A stretch of DNA of 28,115 nucleotides from a virus. The DNA lies in the IMG/VR virus record IMGVR_UViG_3300035698_005765, positions 1-28,115 of that record. One strand, written 5' to 3'. A program made the translations under genes and the position numbers. The notes below the pieces were generated by a model that had not been told where the DNA came from, searched no databases, and saw only the letters and a program-made list of their open reading frames with translations. This document shows positions 22,163 through 28,115 of this stretch, one piece after another (the first letter of the stretch is position 1; each line of letters starts with the position of its first letter).

Positions 22163-23004
22163 TAGATTGGTTCTCCTAGTTTATCCATTATAAACTCAAA
22201 ATGGACTGCAATTAAATCTACATTAACTCCACAGGTTCCAACATTAGTGTATTTTAATATCATCCCTATATCATCACGAGCAACAGCTCCAGTGATACCA
22301 GTAGTAAGTCGAACTCTTTCAAGTCTATTCACTGCAGTTGCTGCAGAGGTTGCATTTATAGTAGTAGTTGCCCCTGTTACAAGCTCTCCAGAATTAGCCT
22401 CTACATTATTATACTCTAATTCCCAATTAACAGTACCAGTGTTTGCAGCTGTTTGATGACAGAAATCTACATCAACTTGTATTGCTTCACCTGCATCCAT
22501 TCTGAAAGGAACATGTAGAGAATAATGAGCATCATCACCTTCAGCAAATATCAAAGTAGGGAAGACACTTAATCTACTTACAGTTGGAGAAGTAGCACCA
22601 AGAGTCCAAGAGGCTGCACTAACTCTAATGTGCCTATTAACTCTAGCATCACCAGCCAAAGTAAGCTCACCATCGGTTGCAATATCTAAATGATTAGCTC
22701 CAGCACCAAAGAAGCCACTTTGAGCAGTTATCAATCCAGCATCACTTACTAAAACTGTGCTATCCTGTATTATCCTAGCCCCACCATCACCACGAACTAC
22801 TGCATGATCTGTGATAACAGCTGTAGATGATAATATATCAGCTAATGTAGGCAGACTACCTTGGATAACCACATGATCTGCCGCTGCAGGAGCTGCTGCA
22901 GATATTGGTGCAGTACTTTCAATACCAGAAGTATGAGGAACATCAGCATCATCATACTGATATACATCTATTGCATCACCTATTCGTATTTGTTGCTTTG
23001 CCAT
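22162..23004 (-). CDS. Fibre- or appendage-like structural protein, 280 aa
   Basis: The N-terminal part has the texture of phage fibre repeats (TADILS-type turns, ITDHAVVRGDGGARIIQDS, TVLVSDAGLITAQSG). The C-terminal half (about 150-280) is a jelly-roll-like beta domain (YSLHVPFRMDAGEAIQVDVDF, TVNWELEYNNV, GMILKYTN). It may be a head fibre or tail appendage. Unusually, the ATG has no recognisable Shine-Dalgarno sequence: palindromic element G abuts it directly, and the upstream gene's stop codon lies inside that element 12 bases away. Translation may depend on coupling to the upstream gene. Confidence 0.55.
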   Translation of the reverse strand: MAKQQIRIGDAIDVYQYDDADVPHTSGIESTAPISAAAPAAADHVVIQGSLPTLADILSSTAVITDHAVVRGDGGARIIQDSTVLVSDAGLITAQSGFFGAGANHLDIATDGELTLAGDARVNRHIRVSAASWTLGATSPTVSRLSVFPTLIFAEGDDAHYSLHVPFRMDAGEAIQVDVDFCHQTAANTGTVNWELEYNNVEANSGELVTGATTTINATSAATAVNRLERVRLTTGITGAVARDDIGMILKYTNVGTCGVNVDLIAVHFEFIMDKLGEPI

Positions 23005-23032
23005 AAGTTTGTTAAATTATTGAACGATCTTA
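23004..23032. repeat. Palindromic element G (29 bp)
   Basis: TAAG...CTTA arms and core GTTAAAT-T-ATTGAAC. It contains the stop codon (TAA) and last four codons of the 1429-aa gene and touches the start codon of the 280-aa gene. Confidence 0.65.
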
Positions 23033-26000
23033 ACTGATAAATCATTAACTATACCAATCATAGAACCAACAGTACAAAATGGAAGATAGGAATTACCTAC
23101 GCCATTATCTGTAACCCCACCTGTAAAGAACACACATCTAACATGGTTATTATCACCAGTAAATACTAATGTACCTGTATTTATTTGTGTCTGACCAATC
23201 CCTGATATAATATTACCATCAACTGTAATATCTACATTATCAGAGACAAGGGATATATAGATATAAATGTCATCATCTAATTGTTCTCTATTTGAAATCT
23301 TTAATATAGACCCATCAGTACCTATAGTAATTGGATCAGCTATAGTAGACGGAGCATCTATTATAATATTCCCACCTGCTGGATCAGCTACATCTAACGT
23401 GTATGTTATCTCATTTCCCGCATAGTCTTCAAGAATAGTAACTCCATGAATTAAGCCTGTATCTTCTACTATACTCTCTGCCTGTAGATTATCTTCACTG
23501 TCACCTACTTGAATATCTCGATAGAATTGTAATATTGCTGTCTCAATTCTCGCATAATATTCAAATTCTTCTTTATCAGGATAGGACATATTAGTGCCTA
23601 TTTTAAGACTACTAACAGGGCCATCATTAAAGTATATTATATCTCCGTCACTCTCTACACATAGATAACAAGTATCTCCAGCATTGTATGTTGTTTCAGC
23701 TACAATTATGACTTTGTCTACATTACAATGATAGAATCCATTTATGCCACCAACAACTGGAGCAGTGGTATCAATTACGATAGCTGCGTTACCTGAAAGG
23801 CTATTCGCTGGCAAAGACACATCAGCATCAATAGCAGGAGAACCATATTGGAATGTACCACCATTTAGTGTAATACTGCCTACCGTTAGATTTGCATCAG
23901 CTGATGTCATACCCGCTGCAATCATACTATTGACATAATTTGCATCTGTAGCATGAGTGCTAAAATAATGAATAGTCGCTGCAACTGTTGTAGCAGGTGA
24001 CGAGTGATAAAGAGCTAAATCAGTCCCACCTGTTTCAACCTCAACATAACCATAAGGTAAAGCTGCATCCGTCCAGGTTACAGACTTATCCAACTCGACA
24101 CCAATAACAAAGGTATCACCTATTCCAACTGTTCCTGTTGTATCAGGTGTTACCGCCCAGATATTTATAATACTAGCAACTGGAAATTGGTCAGAAGCAA
24201 GGGCCTGAGCTTCATCAGCTGTAAGCTCTCTTTTAAATATAGACACACCTCCAATATCTCCAGTCAAATAAGCATTAGCAGTGGCAAGCCTACCTATATT
24301 GAACTGCACACTTTCTGCATTAATATCAGCAGCTACAGTCCCAACAGGATCTGTATTTTGCTGACTTGTGCCTGCCGTATTCCAAGTATAAATATGAACA
24401 TCATCGTTTGTGTTATCGTATGTAGCGATTATATCATATGACGAAGTAGCAACACAATCAAAACTCGTGTCTAAGACATCATTTGAATCTGCCCCAACAT
24501 TAGTACCTATAGTAAATAGTATTTCATCCTCAGACCCACCACCTGAATCATCCTTTATTCCTAACGCCCAGCACTTTGCATTTCCAGATCCATCCCATTC
24601 AGATACTAAGATTGCAGTTATATCATCACCGAGTTCAGCATCAAAATGAAAGTTCTTAACAAATACACTAAAATCTCCATCCCTATCAGCAGTTAAGTTG
24701 GCAAGATATAACGCATCATCACCATCTAATGTAACTATACTACCAGCAAAAGATGGATCACCGAAGCTCGATAAATCATCAGTACCTACAGAGTCCGTAC
24801 CATCTGCCAGTTCCCACCAGTTATCAGTGTCAGCATCCCCTGAGATATCATTAGTCGCTACAGCAGTGTCATCATAAGTTACATAAAGAGCAGGCCTTTC
24901 TCCATTAGTCCCCTCAGATGAATCAAAAGCCCAGTATAAGCCTTCATCCCCAGTTTCGACAGGAGTGACTATAATAAGTCGTATAGGATTACCAGCTAAA
25001 ACCTGCGTAGCTATATATGTATCAAAAGTTGCCCCATCAAAAGTATATGCTGTTCCTACAGTATGGCTTGAAGATATTGTAATATCATCTAATTCTGTAT
25101 TCTGCCCATGAGTCCCTGTCCATGAGTTACCTGTTGAATATTCAAGCCATGTAGCAGTTGCATCAAAGGCATCTAAATTATCATATATTTTAGGTGTAAT
25201 ACTATACGCATCATCCCAGGTTTTATAAAGATATATCTTTAAGTAAGCATCTGTTACGGTTTTACCAGAAATAGCAGTAGTAATAAAGCTAATCACAGCT
25301 TTCTTATCATATGCACTTGAGGTATCACTCAAGCGAACATAAGCATTATCAAAGTCCTCAGTCCCAGCGGTAGCATTGATATAACCGTCTACTGTAACAC
25401 CTGTATGAGTGTCCCCTGTATTTTCACCAAGACTAACAGTTTCTGAAGCTACTGTCCCTACATCTATATTATATATTGCTGTATTTACACATTCATCTGC
25501 AGGATCACACACCTGACAGTATATCTGCACAGTTTGATCGTCATAGGTAGGTGTAGCTACAGCATATGTACTGCCAGAAGTAGTACCGAACTCTATTCCG
25601 TTAATTTTCCATGAGTAGGTAAGAGTCTCAGCCTCTGGGTCAGTTGCTGTAACAGAATAGGTTAACGTACCATTATTGGCTACGACTGACGGTGTAACTG
25701 ATGAAGCTGAAATTATAGGAGGGCGGTTCGATGGATAATCTGAATATACATAAGCTCCCATCTCCCAAGGTGCGTAGGCAGTATGATCTAAGGTAATTAC
25801 AGAACTGGGCCACATACTTGCAGAACTAAGACCCAGTTTATAACTATCTGCTAATGTCACTCCAGCACTAATAAATGCCGAGCTTGCCCCCATTACAGCA
25901 TCAGCCCAGGTTGTCCAGGGAGTAGCACACTGCCGCCAGCCATCAGTGCATGGAGTTTCATTTATAAGGTGTGGGTCGCCGGAGACATCACTTGTATGAG

Positions 26001-27306
26001 TGTAGCCTGTCCCACTACCTAATATTTCATTCGATGTATCCCAGCCGTTACCGAGGAAATAGACCATAGAAGTATCAACATTTTCAAGACCATGATGATT
26101 ACAATATGTAGTATCATTTATAATTGATAGATTATTAATAAAATCGGCTTTTATCTCCATATTGCCGACACTATACACTACGATATTATTAGTGTTATCT
26201 ATTAAAAGATTATTATAAATTAATACAGCTTCAGGTGATTCGTCATCATCTCCATTCCAATCTGCAACAGTGAGTCCTCTATAGCAACCAATTATAACAT
26301 TGCCATAAATAGCTCCCCCATAGGGGTCAAGTGCCCAAGCAGGCTTTCCGCTACCCTCATTCTCGTCAGATATAGAAATACCCGCACCCCTATAAGTCCA
26401 AGACCAATCAGAGTCAGTAGTGTTCATGATCCAGTTATACCGTATAATATTGTCGTAGCCGCAACGATATAAAACACCTTCTGAAGCATGGTCATAGATA
26501 TAATTATATTCTACAATACAATTATTCGCTTGCTGATATCCTCCATCGTACCAAGATTCCTGTAAATTAACTCCTTCACCCAAACCTTCGCGTATCTCAT
26601 TTCTACGAATAAGTATATTAGTCCCACCTCTGATAACTATTCCACCTGACCACCCACTTCGCGGATCAGTGGTGCAATCAAACCACAGATTATGTTTAGT
26701 AATCGTGCAATCCTGGATTGTCCAATTACTTGAGCTAAAAAGCATCCCAATGCCTTGTGACCCTACATTATCAACTACCACTCTTTCAATCGTTCCACCA
26801 TCAACCGGTGCGGTAGGACCAACATAAACACCCCTTCCATTTACATTCTCCATTTGAATGTCTTTGATAAGTGTTGTTGTGCCACCCACAGTTAAATATA
26901 TAACAGACCTACCACTCGTAGCAGGATTATCCACTTCTGCATTAGGATCAGCTATCTCCCTGTCTATTGTAGGCAAAGCACCGGCACAAGAATTATCAGC
27001 ATCTATTTCTGTTGGGCCTGCCCTATAAGCCCCTACGGTTGGGTTTGCCCAATCAACTGTAAATCTCCCATCCCAGTCACCATCACCGTATGACCACGTA
27101 TCACCACATAGAAGTAAGACTTTATCTCCATCCCCGCTTACTTCGGTTTCAACTTTTGTAAGTGTTTTCCAGGGAGTAGCAGAATTAGTCGCGTCCGCAC
27201 TGGCGTCGCTACCAGTGCTCTCACTGACATAATAGGTCGCAGCCTGCGTATTTGAGTATATAAACAACAAAGTCAGGCCAATTATTAGTAGAAATAGCTT
27301 TTTCAT
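23017..27306 (-). CDS. Giant secreted beta-helix / Ig-like / DNRLRE / LamG adhesin-like protein, 1429 aa
   Basis: Residues 1-22 form a typical Sec signal peptide (KK, hydrophobic core, cleavage after TQA). Residues about 25-500 read as a right-handed parallel beta-helix (pectate-lyase-like fold): a PWKTLTKV start, then repeated turns such as TIQDCTITKHN, NILIRRNEI and CIVEYNYIYDH. An Ig/PKD-like domain follows (about 527-617, SVTATDPEAETLTYSWKING), then a DNRLRE-type domain (about 620-811, ending RPALYVTY), a LamG-like sandwich (about 821-1039) and a bacterial Ig-like domain ending IDTTAPVV, plus a C-terminal beta tail. Such domains bind or cut surface glycans. A Sec signal on a phage receptor-binding protein is unusual, since tailspikes assemble in the cytoplasm. 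It may be a depolymerase or adhesin exported from the host cell. No catalytic residues can be assigned with confidence. Confidence 0.7.
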   Translation of the reverse strand: MKKLFLLIIGLTLLFIYSNTQAATYYVSESTGSDASADATNSATPWKTLTKVETEVSGDGDKVLLLCGDTWSYGDGDWDGRFTVDWANPTVGAYRAGPTEIDADNSCAGALPTIDREIADPNAEVDNPATSGRSVIYLTVGGTTTLIKDIQMENVNGRGVYVGPTAPVDGGTIERVVVDNVGSQGIGMLFSSSNWTIQDCTITKHNLWFDCTTDPRSGWSGGIVIRGGTNILIRRNEIREGLGEGVNLQESWYDGGYQQANNCIVEYNYIYDHASEGVLYRCGYDNIIRYNWIMNTTDSDWSWTYRGAGISISDENEGSGKPAWALDPYGGAIYGNVIIGCYRGLTVADWNGDDDESPEAVLIYNNLLIDNTNNIVVYSVGNMEIKADFINNLSIINDTTYCNHHGLENVDTSMVYFLGNGWDTSNEILGSGTGYTHTSDVSGDPHLINETPCTDGWRQCATPWTTWADAVMGASSAFISAGVTLADSYKLGLSSASMWPSSVITLDHTAYAPWEMGAYVYSDYPSNRPPIISASSVTPSVVANNGTLTYSVTATDPEAETLTYSWKINGIEFGTTSGSTYAVATPTYDDQTVQIYCQVCDPADECVNTAIYNIDVGTVASETVSLGENTGDTHTGVTVDGYINATAGTEDFDNAYVRLSDTSSAYDKKAVISFITTAISGKTVTDAYLKIYLYKTWDDAYSITPKIYDNLDAFDATATWLEYSTGNSWTGTHGQNTELDDITISSSHTVGTAYTFDGATFDTYIATQVLAGNPIRLIIVTPVETGDEGLYWAFDSSEGTNGERPALYVTYDDTAVATNDISGDADTDNWWELADGTDSVGTDDLSSFGDPSFAGSIVTLDGDDALYLANLTADRDGDFSVFVKNFHFDAELGDDITAILVSEWDGSGNAKCWALGIKDDSGGGSEDEILFTIGTNVGADSNDVLDTSFDCVATSSYDIIATYDNTNDDVHIYTWNTAGTSQQNTDPVGTVAADINAESVQFNIGRLATANAYLTGDIGGVSIFKRELTADEAQALASDQFPVASIINIWAVTPDTTGTVGIGDTFVIGVELDKSVTWTDAALPYGYVEVETGGTDLALYHSSPATTVAATIHYFSTHATDANYVNSMIAAGMTSADANLTVGSITLNGGTFQYGSPAIDADVSLPANSLSGNAAIVIDTTAPVVGGINGFYHCNVDKVIIVAETTYNAGDTCYLCVESDGDIIYFNDGPVSSLKIGTNMSYPDKEEFEYYARIETAILQFYRDIQVGDSEDNLQAESIVEDTGLIHGVTILEDYAGNEITYTLDVADPAGGNIIIDAPSTIADPITIGTDGSILKISNREQLDDDIYIYISLVSDNVDITVDGNIISGIGQTQINTGTLVFTGDNNHVRCVFFTGGVTDNGVGNSYLPFCTVGSMIGIVNDLSVKIVQ

Positions 27307-27315
27307 ATACTCACC

Positions 27316-27714
27316 TTACTTGTCAAACTCAGCAGTTATCTGAATCTTAGCTGGTGTAACTAAAGCTTCACTTATAAACCTAAATGACCTTATCCAGTCA
27401 CCATTAACTATTCTTAGACTCTGTGTGGAATATAGAATATGGCCAAGACCATCTAGAGCTATTGATGTAGGAGAAGGATCTACTCCTCCAACTGTCCATC
27501 TAATATTTGCATTTTCACAAGTAATGTAGACAGCAATAGCTTTATTATCTCCAGTAGTAATTATTACATTAGCTGGTAGAGTCTGTACTGCATCAGTTGA
27601 GTGAACAATCTGAGTTACAGTAAATACAGATCCTTGTGTAGTTACTACTTTATCAGTAGCAAGTGATAAAGTTGGAATTGCTAACATCAGTAAGATTATT
27701 AGTATACGAAGCAT
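27316..27714 (-). CDS. Small secreted beta protein, 132 aa
   Basis: A signal peptide (MLRILIILLMLAIPTLSLA, cut before TDK) leads a single beta-rich domain with one cysteine (AVYITCENANIRWTVGGVDP; ALDGLGHILYSTQSL). I start it at the ATG at 27714, which has CTGGAG eight bases or so upstream; a TTG at 27735 in the same frame lies inside palindromic element H, has no ribosome site, and would spoil the signal peptide. It is followed nine bases later by the giant secreted gene, so the two are likely co-expressed. Function is unknown; a head-decoration-like domain is possible but would not explain the signal peptide. Confidence 0.6.
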   Translation of the reverse strand: MLRILIILLMLAIPTLSLATDKVVTTQGSVFTVTQIVHSTDAVQTLPANVIITTGDNKAIAVYITCENANIRWTVGGVDPSPTSIALDGLGHILYSTQSLRIVNGDWIRSFRFISEALVTPAKIQITAEFDK

Positions 27715-27723
27715 AATTTTCTC

Positions 27724-27750
27724 CAGATTGTTCAAATTTTGAATTATCTG
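27724..27750. repeat. Palindromic element H (27 bp)
   Basis: CAGAT/ATCTG-type arms and core GTTCAAA-T-TTTGAAT. It abuts the stop codon (27751-27753) of the upstream secreted gene and ends just before the ribosome site of the 132-aa gene. Confidence 0.6.
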
Positions 27751-28103
27751 TTAAAGCTCAAAGAGTACATAAGCTTGATTAGCTACACCAATTACAGTCT
27801 CATTAGCATGAATATAGATACTGATAAGTTTACCTATATCTATCTTACCATCTTCTCTATATTCATCCTTTAATATATCATAAGTTCCAAGCACTTCAGC
27901 CCTAAACATTCCAGGGCCATTCTGTCCATCACGGACTACTAACTCATCAGCAACAGCACTTGGACGAAAGACTATCTTTCTAATCCTTAAGCCACTTGGA
28001 GCATTTTTACACCCTCCTGTGGATTACAAATCAGAAAAGGCGCGGCCTGACACACCCCTACCAATAAAAACAAAACTCCTATGATTAGTGCTAATACTTT
28101 CAT
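27751..28103 (-). pseudogene. Small secreted protein interrupted by a frameshift in an A5 run
   Basis: The ATG at 28103 has an excellent GGGAGG site. It starts a signal peptide (MKVLALIIGVLFLLVGVCQA) and mature residues APFLICNPQEGVK, then the frame ends in TAA at 27987-27989 after 38 residues. In the -1 frame the same strand stays open from the A5 run (T5 on the + strand, 28004-28008) to a TAA at 27751, reading NAPSGLRIRKIVFRPSAV... and ending NQAYVLFEL. Adding one A, or slipping back one base on AAA, joins the halves into a sensible 117-residue secreted beta protein, similar in plan to the 132-aa neighbour. It is either a real homopolymer deletion, a sequencing or assembly error, or recoding. 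No other gene lies to its right within the window. Confidence 0.6.
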
Positions 28104-28115
28104 CTTAACCTCCCA

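Noticed and set aside
27715-27735. TTG start for the 132-aa secreted protein
   Set aside because: It falls in palindromic element H and would add polar residues before the signal peptide; the ATG at 27714 is better.
3936-27750. Palindromes as T7-type phage RNA polymerase promoters
   Set aside because: They are symmetric and AT-only in the core, lie in coding sequence in several cases, and lack the usual asymmetric promoter plan; another regulatory role is not excluded.
3936-27750. Palindromes as a CRISPR array
   Set aside because: Copies are kilobases apart with genes between them and no regular spacers.
13998-28103. Genetic code in which TAG is a sense codon
   Set aside because: Several intact genes (for example those ending at 11576, 3960 and 3973) end in TAG, and only one in-frame TAG was noticed.

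Overview
The window looks like part of an AT-rich, short-tailed (podovirus-type) tailed phage or prophage-like virus, probably uncultured. It holds a short replication block on the + strand (1 to about 3.97 kb) and a long virion block on the - strand (28.1 kb down to 3.96 kb). The two blocks converge and overlap by 14 bases. I see no tRNA, CRISPR, integrase, lysis or terminase gene. Nearly every gene has a strong purine-rich Shine-Dalgarno sequence, and many gene pairs overlap as TAATG, so this is a tightly packed viral operon. The signal peptides and a twin-arginine motif suggest a bacterial host, most likely Gram-negative. That host assignment is inference.

Replication block (+): the tail end of a uracil-DNA-glycosylase-like domain runs into a family A DNA polymerase with a proofreading exonuclease, but the two halves lie in different frames. 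A small membrane-anchored protein, a DUF3987-like P-loop ATPase (probable replicative helicase/primase component) and an odd 88-aa protein follow. The 88-aa protein joins a twin-arginine-like leader to a fragment resembling the phage's own portal protein.

Virion block, in the direction of transcription (28.1 to 4 kb): three consecutive genes with Sec signal peptides, one of them a 1429-aa beta-helix/Ig/DNRLRE/LamG protein; a fibre-like protein; portal; two small head-operon proteins; an acidic scaffold; an Ala/Gly-rich 453-aa structural protein; a 40-aa gene, a 131-aa gene and a 149-aa gene; a DUF5309-like major capsid protein; a strong hairpin; a head-tail adaptor split by an in-frame amber codon; two tail genes; a GNAT-like protein; and three probable ejection proteins. 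A 1815-aa multidomain protein with an HExxH metallopeptidase signature ends the block. The order portal, scaffold, capsid, adaptor, tail, ejection is typical of podoviruses.

The most unusual feature is a family of eight 27-29-bp palindromes (core GTTyAAW-W-WTTrAAC) scattered every 3-5 kb through the - strand block. Most sit exactly at gene junctions, overlapping or touching stop codons. Two lie in linkers of the 1815-aa gene, and one lies directly after the portal-like fragment. They may mark module or recombination boundaries or act as RNA/DNA regulatory hairpins. Three genes look interrupted (polymerase fusion, adaptor, one secreted protein). Each interruption is either a real lesion, recoding, or an assembly error.
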